64,000 nucleotides of DNA from the NCBI RefSeq assembly GCF_025949665.1, contig NZ_JAPDFT010000001.1, forward strand, positions 1,550,001-1,614,000, given 5' to 3'. Of this stretch, positions 24,666 to 32,873 are shown in pieces. The position numbers and the translations under genes are program-made. The first letter of the stretch is position 1. Every line of letters begins with the position of its first letter. This DNA comes from Chryseobacterium viscerum (lineage in GTDB: Bacteria; Bacteroidota; Bacteroidia; Flavobacteriales; Weeksellaceae). The notes beneath the pieces are model-generated. The model searched no databases. It saw only the letters and a program-made list of their open reading frames with translations, and was not told the DNA's origin.

Positions 24666-27482
24666 ATGGACAGATTTTCATTCCTAAACGCAGCTCATTC
24701 TCAGTTAATTGAGGATTTATACCAACAGTACTTAAAATTCCCGGACTCCCTAGAACCATCATGGAAAGCCTTCTTTCAAGGCTTCGATTTTGCTTTGGAG
24801 AACTACGGAGATGACGATAACACTCAGTTTATTCAGGCTTCAGCCAACGCTGCTCCGGCAGTACAACAACAGATTTCTCAGGCAGTATCAAACGGAGAGG
24901 TTCCTGAGCACATCAAAAAAGAATTTAAAGTAGTAAACCTTATTGAGGCTTACAGAACAAGAGGGCACCTTTTTACAAAAACTAACCCGGTTAGAGAAAG
25001 AAGACACTATACACCTACTTTAGACATCGAGAACTTCGGTCTTTCTAAAGAAGATTTAAATACAAAATTCAACTGCGCTGTTGAAACAGGAATGAAAGAG
25101 CCTGCTACTTTGGCAGATCTTATCAAGCACCTTGAAAACATCTACTGTGATTCTATCGGAGTAGAGTACATGCACATCAACAACGTTGAAGAAAAAGATT
25201 TTATTAAAAGATGGCTTCAGGTAAATGAAAACCACCCAAGCCTTTCTGCAAACGAAAAAACAGAAATCTTATTAAAATTAAACCAGGCGGTTGCCTTTGA
25301 AAACTATCTTCACACAAAATTTGTAGGACAAAAAAGATTCTCATTAGAAGGTGGTGAAACATTAATCCCTGCTTTAGATCAGCTGATCTCAAGATCTTCT
25401 CAGTTAGGAGTAGATGAAGTGGTATTAGGAATGGCTCACAGAGGTAGACTCAACGTACTGACTAATATCTTCGGAAAATCTTACAAGCAGATCTTCTCAG
25501 AATTTGAAGGGAAAGAATTTGAAGAAGATGTATTCTCTGGTGACGTTAAATATCACTTAGGATCATCTAAAAAAATCAAAACCGCTTCAGGAGAAGAAGT
25601 ATGTATCAATTTGACTCCAAACCCGTCTCACCTTGAAACGGTGGCTGCTCTGGTAGAAGGTATCTGCCGTGCAAAAGTAGACGACAAATATAAAGATTAC
25701 TCTAAAGTATTGCCAATCATCATCCACGGTGACGGAGCAATTGCCGGACAAGGTATTGCTTACGAAGTTGCTCAGATGATGACTTTGGAAGGATACAGAA
25801 CAGGTGGTACAGTTCATATTGTTGTAAATAACCAGGTTTCATTTACAACCAACTATATGGATGCAAGATCTTCAACATACTGTACAGACATCGCAAAAGT
25901 TACAGAATCTCCTGTAATGCACGTGAATGCTGACGATGCTGAAGCTGTTGTTCATGCTATTCACTTTGCTGCTGATTTCAGAGCAAAATTCGGAAAAGAT
26001 GTTTATATAGACCTTTTAGGATATAGAAAATACGGTCACAACGAAGGTGATGAACCAAGATTCACTCAGCCTAATCTATATAAGACTATTTCAAAACACC
26101 CGAATCCAAGAGAAATTTATAAAGATAAATTGCTTAAAGACAGTATTACTTCAAATGATGTAATTGCTAAGATGGAAACGGAATTCAAAGCCCTTTTAGA
26201 TAAAGATTTTGATGCTTCAAAAGAAATTGAGAAGAACGTAATGGATCTGTTTATGGCTGAAGACTGGACAAACTATCCAATTGGAAAAAGAGGTGCAGTT
26301 CAGTTACCGGTTGATACAAAATACGATGCAGCAAAACTGAAAGAATTAGCGCTTAAAATGTCAACGCTTCCTGTTGATAAAAAATTCATCAATAAAATTA
26401 CAAGACTTTTCGAAAACCGTATCAAGGCTATTGAAGGAAACTCATTAGACTGGGCGTTAGGAGAGTGGTTAGCTTATGCAACACTACTTGTAGAAGGTCA
26501 CAACGTAAGAATTTCCGGAGAAGATGTGGAAAGAGGTACTTTCTCTCACAGACACGCGGTAGTAAAAACAGAAGATACAGAAGAAGAATATATCCCGTTA
26601 AGACACGTATCAGAAAGCAGATTTGATGTGTTCAACTCTCACCTTTCAGAATACGGAGTTCTAGGTTTCGATTACGGATATGCAATGGCTTCTCCCAATA
26701 CATTAACGATCTGGGAAGCTCAGTTCGGAGATTTCGTAAATGGTGCTCAGATTATTGTTGACCAGTATCTTGCTGCAGCAGAAGAGAAATGGAAAATCCA
26801 GAACGGAATGGTGATGCTATTACCTCACGGTTCAGAAGGACAGGGAGCAGAACACTCTTCGGCAAGATTGGAGAGATTCCTTACCCTTTGTGCTAACGAA
26901 AACATGGTGGTTGCTAATATTACTTCACCTGCCAACTATTTCCACTTATTGAGAAGACAGTTGAAATGGGGATTCAGAAAACCATTGATTGTAATGAGCC
27001 CTAAATCTTTACTGAGACATCCTAAAGTGGTTTCTCCGATTGAAGACTTTGCAAACGGTGCATTCCAGCCTATCTTAGACGATCCAACTGCTGATCCTAA
27101 AAAAGTAGAAAAGCTGGTTCTTTGTTCAGGTAAACTGTACTTTGAATTATTAGCAAAGAAAGAAGAACTGAACTGTGAAAATATTGCATTAGTAAGATTT
27201 GAGCAGCTATATCCACTTCAGACAGATGCTATTGAAGCGATCTTCAACAAATACGAAAACAAAAAACAATTGGTTTGGGCTCAGGAAGAGCCTGAAAACA
27301 TGGGTGCTTGGTCTTATATCCTGAGAAACTTCAGAGATACAGGAATCCAGGTGGTTGCTCCGGTACCAAGCGGTGCTCCGGCTCCAGGTAGCCACAAAAT
27401 GTTTGAGAAAAACCAGAATGCAGTGATCAACAGAGTTTTTGATAGAGATGATGCTCCTGCAAAAAGACCAGTTACAGCTTAA
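24666..27482 (+). CDS. sucA: 2-oxoglutarate dehydrogenase E1 component
   Basis: 938 residues, normal for OGDH E1. It decarboxylates 2-oxoglutarate with thiamine diphosphate and passes succinyl to the E2 lipoyl group (TCA cycle). The N-terminal E2-binding segment is MDRFSFLNAAHSQLIEDLYQ. Core motifs: VVLGMAHRGRLNVLTNIFGK; THDP site VLPIIIHGDGAIAGQGIAYE (GDG...); VNNQVSFTTN; C-terminal VAPVPSGAPAPGSHKM and HGSEGQGAEHSSARLERFL. Complete. It starts a two-gene operon with sucB 39 bases downstream; E3 is elsewhere. Confidence 0.96.
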   Translation: MDRFSFLNAAHSQLIEDLYQQYLKFPDSLEPSWKAFFQGFDFALENYGDDDNTQFIQASANAAPAVQQQISQAVSNGEVPEHIKKEFKVVNLIEAYRTRGHLFTKTNPVRERRHYTPTLDIENFGLSKEDLNTKFNCAVETGMKEPATLADLIKHLENIYCDSIGVEYMHINNVEEKDFIKRWLQVNENHPSLSANEKTEILLKLNQAVAFENYLHTKFVGQKRFSLEGGETLIPALDQLISRSSQLGVDEVVLGMAHRGRLNVLTNIFGKSYKQIFSEFEGKEFEEDVFSGDVKYHLGSSKKIKTASGEEVCINLTPNPSHLETVAALVEGICRAKVDDKYKDYSKVLPIIIHGDGAIAGQGIAYEVAQMMTLEGYRTGGTVHIVVNNQVSFTTNYMDARSSTYCTDIAKVTESPVMHVNADDAEAVVHAIHFAADFRAKFGKDVYIDLLGYRKYGHNEGDEPRFTQPNLYKTISKHPNPREIYKDKLLKDSITSNDVIAKMETEFKALLDKDFDASKEIEKNVMDLFMAEDWTNYPIGKRGAVQLPVDTKYDAAKLKELALKMSTLPVDKKFINKITRLFENRIKAIEGNSLDWALGEWLAYATLLVEGHNVRISGEDVERGTFSHRHAVVKTEDTEEEYIPLRHVSESRFDVFNSHLSEYGVLGFDYGYAMASPNTLTIWEAQFGDFVNGAQIIVDQYLAAAEEKWKIQNGMVMLLPHGSEGQGAEHSSARLERFLTLCANENMVVANITSPANYFHLLRRQLKWGFRKPLIVMSPKSLLRHPKVVSPIEDFANGAFQPILDDPTADPKKVEKLVLCSGKLYFELLAKKEELNCENIALVRFEQLYPLQTDAIEAIFNKYENKKQLVWAQEEPENMGAWSYILRNFRDTGIQVVAPVPSGAPAPGSHKMFEKNQNAVINRVFDRDDAPAKRPVTA

Positions 27483-27521
27483 TTTAAATAATATCCAATT
27501 AAAAAATAAAAAATACTCGAT

Positions 27522-28775
27522 ATGTCAGTTTTAGAAATGAAAGTTCCTTCACCGGGCGAATCAATTACAGAAGTTGAAATTGCAACTTGGCTTGTAAAAG
27601 ATGGTGATTATGTAGAAAAAGATCAACCTATCGCCGAAGTGGATTCAGATAAAGCAACTCTTGAATTGCCGGCAGAACAAAGTGGTATTATCACTTTAAA
27701 GGCAGAAGAAGGTGATGTAGTACAGGTAGGTCAGGTAGTTTGTTTAATTGATATGGATGCTAAAAGACCAGAAGGTGCTGCACCTGCTGCTGAAGCTCCA
27801 AAACAGGAAGAAGCCCCGAAAGCTGCTGAACCTGTAAAACAAGAAGCTCCAAAACCTGCAGCTCCGGTAGCGGCTCCACAAACATATGCAACAGGAGCTC
27901 CATCTCCGGCGGCTAAAAAAATCCTTGATGAAAAAGGAATGGATGCTGCTCAGGTTTCAGGAACAGGAAGAGATGGAAGAATCACTAAAACTGATGCTGA
28001 ATTAGCGGCTGTTCCTGCATTAGGAGGAAGCCCAATGACAGCTACAGGTACAAGAACTACCACTACGACTAAACTTTCAGTTTTAAGAAGAAAAATCGCA
28101 CAAAGACTGGTTTCTGTGAAGAACGAAACAGCTATGTTGACGACTTTCAACGAAGTGGATATGTCTGAAATTTTCAGATTAAGAAAACAATATAAAGAAG
28201 AATTTGCTCAGAAACACGGAGTTGGACTTGGTTTCATGTCTTTCTTTACTAAAGCAGTTACAAGAGCATTACAAATGTACCCGGATGTAAATGCATCTAT
28301 TGACGGTGACTTCAAAATCAACTACGATTTCTGCGATATTTCAATTGCAGTTTCAGGTCCTAAAGGATTAATGGTTCCTGTATTGAGAAATGCAGAAAAC
28401 ATGTCTTTCAGCGGAGTTGAAGCAAACATTAAAGATCTTGCTACCAAAGTAAGAGACGGTAAAATTACTGTTGATGAAATGACTGGTGGTACATTCACTA
28501 TTACAAACGGTGGTACTTTCGGATCTATGATGTCTACACCAATTATTAACCCTCCACAATCTGCAATCTTAGGAATGCACAACATTATCCAGAGACCAGT
28601 TGCTGTTGACGGACAGGTAGTAATCAGACCAATGATGTATGTAGCAATGTCTTATGACCACAGAATTATCGATGGAAAAGAGTCTGTAGGATTCCTTGTA
28701 GCGGTAAAAGAAGGTATCGACAATCCTGTTGAAATACTAATGGGAGGTGATGAAAGAAAAGGCCTTGGATTATAG
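27522..28775 (+). CDS. sucB: 2-oxoglutarate dehydrogenase E2, dihydrolipoyl succinyltransferase
   Basis: 417 residues. One lipoyl domain (~1-76) with the lipoylated Lys44 in [11 protein letters not shown]; a flexible Ala/Pro/Glu-rich linker (~80-125); a peripheral subunit-binding domain ([20 protein letters not shown], ~123-160); and the catalytic domain ending in [19 protein letters not shown], with the conserved His and Asp of the acyltransferase. Together with sucA it forms the OGDH core; the specificity assignment comes from the operon. A clean terminator follows. Confidence 0.95.
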   Translation: MSVLEMKVPSPGESITEVEIATWLVKDGDYVEKDQPIAEVDSDKATLELPAEQSGIITLKAEEGDVVQVGQVVCLIDMDAKRPEGAAPAAEAPKQEEAPKAAEPVKQEAPKPAAPVAAPQTYATGAPSPAAKKILDEKGMDAAQVSGTGRDGRITKTDAELAAVPALGGSPMTATGTRTTTTTKLSVLRRKIAQRLVSVKNETAMLTTFNEVDMSEIFRLRKQYKEEFAQKHGVGLGFMSFFTKAVTRALQMYPDVNASIDGDFKINYDFCDISIAVSGPKGLMVPVLRNAENMSFSGVEANIKDLATKVRDGKITVDEMTGGTFTITNGGTFGSMMSTPIINPPQSAILGMHNIIQRPVAVDGQVVIRPMMYVAMSYDHRIIDGKESVGFLVAVKEGIDNPVEILMGGDERKGLGL

Positions 28776-28804
28776 TTTTAATGAAATTATAATGTAAATA
28801 TATT

Positions 28805-28828
28805 ATCTCGCCTTAAAAAAGGCGAGAT
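28805..28828 (+). terminator. terminator after sucAB
   Basis: Perfect 10-bp stem ATCTCGCCTT / AAGGCGAGAT with a 4-A loop, then TTTTTG. Confidence 0.9.
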
Positions 28829-28855
28829 TTTTGTATTTATTAAGAAAATGCTACA

Positions 28856-29245
28856 ATGATGTTTTCAAAAATGACTTCCAATATCAAAGTTTCAGTTATA
28901 CCTGAATATGATAGTAAAAACAGTTATCCATCCGAAAACCGTTACGTTTTTAAATACAATATCACGATAGAAAATGACGGAAGCTTTCCTATCAAAGTAT
29001 TGAAAAGAAAATGGTTGATTTTTGATGTAGGATTTGGATACACAGAGATTATAGGTGATGGCGTTATCGGCCTGACTCCTGAAATAGGAACGAGTGAGAA
29101 TTTCGCTTATTTCTCCAATGTAATGCTTCGTTCCGGAGTAGGCAATATGAGCGGAAAATACCTTGTTAAAAACCTGGAGACACAGGAGACATTTGAGATT
29201 GATATTCCAAAATTCAATCTCCTGTCCGAAGTGTTGAGTAATTAA
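28856..29245 (+). CDS. apaG: ApaG-family protein
   Basis: 129 residues. Single ApaG (DUF525) immunoglobulin-like domain: NIKVSVIPEYDSKNSYPSEN, RYVFKYNITIENDGSFPIKV, LKRKWLIFDVGFGYTEIIGD, GVIGLTPEIGTSENFAYFSN, then RSGVGNMSGKYLV. All are standard ApaG strands, including the VxGDGVxGxTP region. ApaG was linked to Co/Mg efflux and diadenosine tetraphosphate metabolism in enterics; its exact role is not settled. Two ATGs stand together at the start; either could be used. Cytosolic. It is monocistronic between the sucB terminator and a convergent exonuclease gene. Confidence 0.9.
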   Translation: MMFSKMTSNIKVSVIPEYDSKNSYPSENRYVFKYNITIENDGSFPIKVLKRKWLIFDVGFGYTEIIGDGVIGLTPEIGTSENFAYFSNVMLRSGVGNMSGKYLVKNLETQETFEIDIPKFNLLSEVLSN

Positions 29246-29282
29246 TGATTAATAGATAGCAGATTAAGAACCCGGGTTCTTA

Positions 29283-29837
29283 TTAAAGCTTTTTTATTTT
29301 CGCCTTCATATAATCGTTTACTTCATCATTGCTGGTGAGAAACAGTTTCTCAAAAGCCAGCAGCGAGATCTTTGCACACACTTCAGCATCTGCACCTGCT
29401 CTGTGGTGGGTGAAATCAATTTTATGATACTCAGCCAAAGGTTTCAAACCATATTTTGGAAGGTAGTTCCATGATTTCTTGGCAAGCTGTATGCTGCACA
29501 AATAATTGAGCTGGGGAGTGAACATTCCATAATGCTCCAAACATCCCCTTAAAACAGAAGCATCAAATCCTGCATTATGAGCAATCATAAGGCTGCCGTA
29601 CATCATATCCTGGGCTTCATACCACACTTCATCAAAGGTAGGTGCATCTTTCACATCTTCAGGATGAATTCCATGCACTGCAATATTGAATCTGCTGAAA
29701 TAAGGAAAACTCGGAGGTTTGATCAGCCAGGTTTTAGTCTCTACAATCTTAGAATCCTGTACCACACATATCCCCATCTCACAAGCTGAACTTTTCTCGT
29801 GAGTGGCCGTTTCAAAATCTATTGCACAGAAATCCAT
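29283..29837 (-). CDS. 3'-5' exonuclease, DnaQ-like
   Basis: 184 residues with a single DEDDh-type exonuclease domain. Exo I is FCAIDFETATHE (~3-14), Exo II is LMIAHNAGFDASVLRGCLEH (~92-111), and Exo III is HHRAGADAEVCAKISLLAF, with the His three residues ahead of the last metal Asp. It lacks any polymerase-binding extension, like the stand-alone RNase T/epsilon-like nucleases of Bacteroidetes. A role in DNA repair or RNA trimming is possible. It is convergent with apaG; its start lies next to the word-repeat region 29852-29950. Confidence 0.88.
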   Translation of the reverse strand: MDFCAIDFETATHEKSSACEMGICVVQDSKIVETKTWLIKPPSFPYFSRFNIAVHGIHPEDVKDAPTFDEVWYEAQDMMYGSLMIAHNAGFDASVLRGCLEHYGMFTPQLNYLCSIQLAKKSWNYLPKYGLKPLAEYHKIDFTHHRAGADAEVCAKISLLAFEKLFLTSNDEVNDYMKAKIKKL

Positions 29838-29851
29838 TGTTTTAAATTATA

Positions 29852-29950
29852 AGTTGTTGATAGTTGTTGGTTGTTTTTTTGTTGCTGGTTTTAGAGTTTA
29901 ATGTTCAAAGTTTAATGTTCAAGGTTTTGGGTTCAAAGTGTAAGGTTTGT
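29852..29950. repeat. two degenerate word-repeat tracts
   Basis: First tract: AGTTGTTGATAGTTGTTGGT and on (29852-29873), the same words as between atpA and atpG. Second tract: GAGTTTAATGTTCAAAGTTT, AATGTTCAAGG and GTTCAAAGTG (29892-29942), as at 8326 and 41411. Non-coding; it separates the exonuclease from the glycosyltransferase. Confidence 0.5.
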
Positions 29951-30042
29951 TGAAATTATAAATTTTATTCTATTGATCATTAAGTCCTATTAAATAATGG
30001 AAGTTATAATTTTCCCTAATCCCTAGAACCTATCATCTCCTG

Positions 30043-31020
30043 CTACCTTCCTCCCAAAAAATGTTTAAAAATAAGCCATTTCGATTGATAGAACTCATTC
30101 TTTTGGTTTTTCTGACGAAGTTTCCATGTTCCCGCAAGCTGTCCATAAAACCCAAAATGAGCTCTTACAACAGCCCACAGATGTGGAAAACCATGCTTTA
30201 ATCCAAAATAAATTCCGGCAACCCCATCAAGGCATAATCTGAAAAAAATCAGCCAGATCAACTGAGGAAAGGGTAGGTTTTTAAGCATCATAGAAAGATT
30301 ATTCCTGATGTTCAGAAAAGTCTTTTGTGCACTCTGTTTGTTGAGCGTTCCGCCGCCTACATGGTAAACTTTGGATTTTCCGGTATAATAAATCTTTTTT
30401 CCTGAATTAATGAGTCTCCAGCAAAGGTCAATTTCTTCCTGATGGGCAAAAAACCTGGCGTCAAAGCCATTCTGCTCCCAGAAATCTTTTGAACGGATGA
30501 AAAAGCAGCATCCTGATGCCCAGAAGATCTCTGTTTCATCATTATACTGTCCTTTATCCTCTTCCAGATCATCAAAAATCCTGCCTCTGCAATAAGGATA
30601 TCCAAGGTTGTCTATTAATCCGCCGGCAGCTCCTGCAAACTCAAAATAGCTTCTATTGTGATAAGATAAGATTTTAGGCTGTACTGCTGAAATGGAAGGA
30701 TTCTTTTCTAATAGTTCTAAAGCTGGTTCTATCCAGTTTTCTGTAACTTCCACATCAGAATTGAGAAGGCAGTAATATTCATTCGGGATGGCTTTCAACC
30801 CTTCATTATAACCTCCTGCAAACCCATAGTTTTTATCGTTTTTAATAACATTTACTGTGGGAAAATTCTTTTGTAGAAATTCAACGGAATCATCCGTAGA
30901 AAGATTGTCAATAACAAAAATATCCGCATTTTGAGAAAATTGTACTACATCCGGAAGAAACTTTTCAAGCCAATTTCTGCCGTTCCAGTTTAAGATGGCA
31001 ACCGCCAGTTTTTTTTGCAT
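30043..31020 (-). CDS. glycosyltransferase family 2
   Basis: 325 residues. GT-A fold with AVAILNWNGRNWLEKFLPDV (~8-27), IFVIDNLSTDDSVEFLQKNF (metal-near Asp), NYGFAGGYNEGLK and LLNSDVEVTENWIEPAL (the DxD-like SDV). GCCFFIRSKDFWEQNGFDAR, then HQEEIDLCWRLINSGKKIYY, supplies the catalytic-side acidic motif (EEIDLCWR) typical of rhamnosyl/galactosyl transferases. The C-terminal region (~240-300) is hydrophobic and could associate with the membrane. It likely adds a sugar to a cell-surface polysaccharide or lipid; donor unknown. It begins 6 bases after the acyltransferase stop, so the two are one operon. Confidence 0.88.
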   Translation of the reverse strand: MQKKLAVAILNWNGRNWLEKFLPDVVQFSQNADIFVIDNLSTDDSVEFLQKNFPTVNVIKNDKNYGFAGGYNEGLKAIPNEYYCLLNSDVEVTENWIEPALELLEKNPSISAVQPKILSYHNRSYFEFAGAAGGLIDNLGYPYCRGRIFDDLEEDKGQYNDETEIFWASGCCFFIRSKDFWEQNGFDARFFAHQEEIDLCWRLINSGKKIYYTGKSKVYHVGGGTLNKQSAQKTFLNIRNNLSMMLKNLPFPQLIWLIFFRLCLDGVAGIYFGLKHGFPHLWAVVRAHFGFYGQLAGTWKLRQKNQKNEFYQSKWLIFKHFLGGR

Positions 31021-31026
31021 GTCAAT

Positions 31027-31908
31027 CTATTTTTCAGAATCAAAATTTTTGATAGAGTCCTGATATTTCCATTTTCTGTGTGACCAAAGGTAGTTGTCCG
31101 GATTCTTATGCAGTGTATTTTCCAATAATTTATGAAACTTTCTTACCACTTCATTTTCAGTAAACTTTTCACCATCAGGATATATTCTATGATAATTTAC
31201 CTGATAATAACCTCTTTTCACCTTTTTCATTTCACAATAGATGAAAACAAGATCCATTCTTGTGGCAAGTCTGTCATAGCCTATGAAAGCAGGAGTACGC
31301 TGATTCAAAAACTCTAACCCATAAGTGACATGAGCGTGGTGAGGCGTTTGGTCAGCTACAAACATATAAGCAGAATCTCCGTTATTTTTAGATCTGAAGA
31401 TATTCAGGATTACTTCATTGGCTTCCAATGCTTCATTTCCGAATTTGTTTCGGACCTTTTTCATCTGGTTTTCCCAAAAATCATTATTTACTTTTCTGTA
31501 TACAGGGTGGCAGTGAGCTTGGGGAACAATCTTTGCCAATGCATTGATCCATTCCCAATTGAAAACATGTCCTGCCAGCAGGATGATATTTTTACCTTCC
31601 TTTTTAGCATCATGAAACAGTTCCTGATTGATATGCTGCATTCTCACTCTGGCTTCTGTCTCAGAAATGCTGAAAGATTTTATAGTTTCTACCAGATAAT
31701 CTGAGAAATTAAGGTAGAATTTTTTTCGGATCTCTTTAATTTCTTCTTCCGATTTATCAGGGAAAGATTTTTTCAGATTTTGGGTAATTACCTCTTTTCT
31801 GTATCCTACCAGATAATAATTCAGGAAAAAGATGACGTCCGAAAAAATATATAATATTTTAAGCGGAAGCTTAGAGACGAAGTATAATATTTTGATTAAG
31901 AAATTCAT
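31027..31908 (-). CDS. lysophospholipid / lipid A acyltransferase-like protein
   Basis: 293 residues of the LpxL/HtrB-like acyltransferase family. One N-terminal membrane segment (PLKILYIFSDVIFFLNYYLV), then NIILLAGHVFNWEWINALAK (~109-128), the H-x4-E/D catalytic block. AHCHPVYRKVNNDFWENQMK and YMFVADQTPHHAHVTYGLEF carry the acceptor-side residues. The final third carries an Asn/Trp-rich stretch. Members acylate lipid A precursors or make aminolipids at the inner membrane. Paired with a GT2 gene 6 bases downstream, it may serve outer-membrane lipid or polysaccharide assembly (inference). Confidence 0.85.
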   Translation of the reverse strand: MNFLIKILYFVSKLPLKILYIFSDVIFFLNYYLVGYRKEVITQNLKKSFPDKSEEEIKEIRKKFYLNFSDYLVETIKSFSISETEARVRMQHINQELFHDAKKEGKNIILLAGHVFNWEWINALAKIVPQAHCHPVYRKVNNDFWENQMKKVRNKFGNEALEANEVILNIFRSKNNGDSAYMFVADQTPHHAHVTYGLEFLNQRTPAFIGYDRLATRMDLVFIYCEMKKVKRGYYQVNYHRIYPDGEKFTENEVVRKFHKLLENTLHKNPDNYLWSHRKWKYQDSIKNFDSEK

Positions 31909-31945
31909 AAAACACGCAAATTTAGTGATAATAAAATTATGGTTC

Positions 31946-31953
31946 TATTTTTG
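31946..31953 (+). promoter_or_regulatory. -7 element for the thioredoxin-like gene
   Basis: TATTTTTG, then GCAGGGGG, 35 bases before the ATG at 31989. It fits TAnnTTTG. Confidence 0.55.
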
Positions 31954-31988
31954 CAGGGGGATATATATTATTTTTTTATTTTTATGTT

Positions 31989-32555
31989 ATGAAAAAATTG
32001 ACAATATTAGCTTTCCTGGGATTAAGTGCAATTGCTTTTGCCCAGGATGTAAAAAATACACCAGATAATGGAAAGCAAAAAACCGCTCTTATAGTTCCTA
32101 CTGAGCAGAAAGAGTTAGAAGCAAAGAAAAAAGCTGCTGAAGAAAAAGCGAAGCTGCCAAAGCCTTATGATCCAAAAGCGGATGCTCAGGCTGATATTAA
32201 TAAATTGGTAGCTCAGGCTAAGAAAGAAGGTAAGAATATTATGATCCAGGCTGGTGGAAACTGGTGTATCTGGTGTCTTCGTTTTAACAATTTTGTACAA
32301 ACTACTCCTGAACTAAAGGAAATTGTAGACAAGAATTATCTGTATTATCACCTGAATTATTCTCCGGATAATAAGAATGAAAAGGTTTTTGCCCAATATA
32401 TCAATATTAAGGAACAACAATTTTATCCTTTTTTTATCATTTTAGATAAGGATGGTAAAAAGCTTCATGTTCAGCAAAGTGAAGTTCTAGAAGATGGAAA
32501 AGGATACAGTAAAGAAAGAGTAAAAGAATTTCTGGAAAAAGGAAAAATCCTTTAA
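31989..32555 (+). CDS. periplasmic thioredoxin-family protein
   Basis: 188 residues. Sec signal peptide MKKLTILAFLGLSAIAFAQD, cut after Ala18 or so. A charged spacer (~38-60, KELEAKKKAAEEKAKLP) follows, then a thioredoxin-like domain (~65-185) with the redox site GGNWCIWCLRF (Cys93, Cys96), QFYPFFIILDKDGKKL (cis-Pro-type loop) and a C-terminal helix. The WCxxC site and 'DUF255/DsbDgamma-like' layout suggest a periplasmic disulfide reductase or isomerase. A monocistronic gene with its own -7 element and a very strong terminator. Confidence 0.85.
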   Translation: MKKLTILAFLGLSAIAFAQDVKNTPDNGKQKTALIVPTEQKELEAKKKAAEEKAKLPKPYDPKADAQADINKLVAQAKKEGKNIMIQAGGNWCIWCLRFNNFVQTTPELKEIVDKNYLYYHLNYSPDNKNEKVFAQYINIKEQQFYPFFIILDKDGKKLHVQQSEVLEDGKGYSKERVKEFLEKGKIL

Positions 32556-32595
32556 AAAGAAAAACCTTTCTATTTTTAGAAAGGTTTTTCTTTTT
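32554..32595. terminator. bidirectional terminator
   Basis: 19-bp perfect stem, 32554-32572 with 32577-32595 (core GAAAAACCTTTCTA), with a 4-T loop, an A-run in front and T-runs behind. It serves the thioredoxin-like gene and the convergent peptide gene. Confidence 0.9.
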
Positions 32596-32600
32596 AATTA

Positions 32601-32618
32601 TTGTGCTAATTAGCACAA
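32601..32618. repeat. 18-bp perfect palindrome over the peptide stop codon
   Basis: TTGTGCTAATTAGCACAA is its own complement and covers the last codons and TAG of the small peptide gene. It could form a transcript hairpin just before the terminator. Confidence 0.6.
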
Positions 32619-32800
32619 TTTTCTACACGTATTGCACCTCTTCCATTAGCATCATAACAAGCTGCTCCACCTGAATACTGAATGCAAGAAGAACAAGAAC
32701 TTATGTATACCATGCTTCCATCTGAGCAAGATGATGCACATGATAATCCACCTGTTAGTTTACTCAATTTTTCTCTAGATAATTTTTTAAAATTTTTCAT
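32606..32800 (-). CDS. double-glycine leader, Cys-rich bacteriocin-like peptide
   Basis: 64 residues. The leader MKNFKKLSREKLSKLTGG (Gly17-Gly18) matches the Chryseobacterium-type bacteriocin leader (KKLSRE.L..L.GG). The predicted mature part is 46 residues, starts LSCASSCSDGSM and contains six cysteines (21, 25, 36, 39, 48, 62) and many Ser/Gly. Double-glycine leaders are cut by C39-peptidase ABC exporters. None is encoded nearby, nor any modification enzyme, so processing would depend on genes elsewhere. The product may be a bacteriocin, a signalling peptide or a scaffold for modification. A clear gene start (ATG 32800) and separate terminator support an expressed single gene. Confidence 0.7.
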   Translation of the reverse strand: MKNFKKLSREKLSKLTGGLSCASSCSDGSMVYISSCSSCIQYSGGAACYDANGRGAIRVENCAN

Positions 32801-32873
32801 AATGTTTCTTATTTATAATTTGATATGAATAAAAATACATTATTATTTTTATAATTCGTTATTTTGGGAATTA

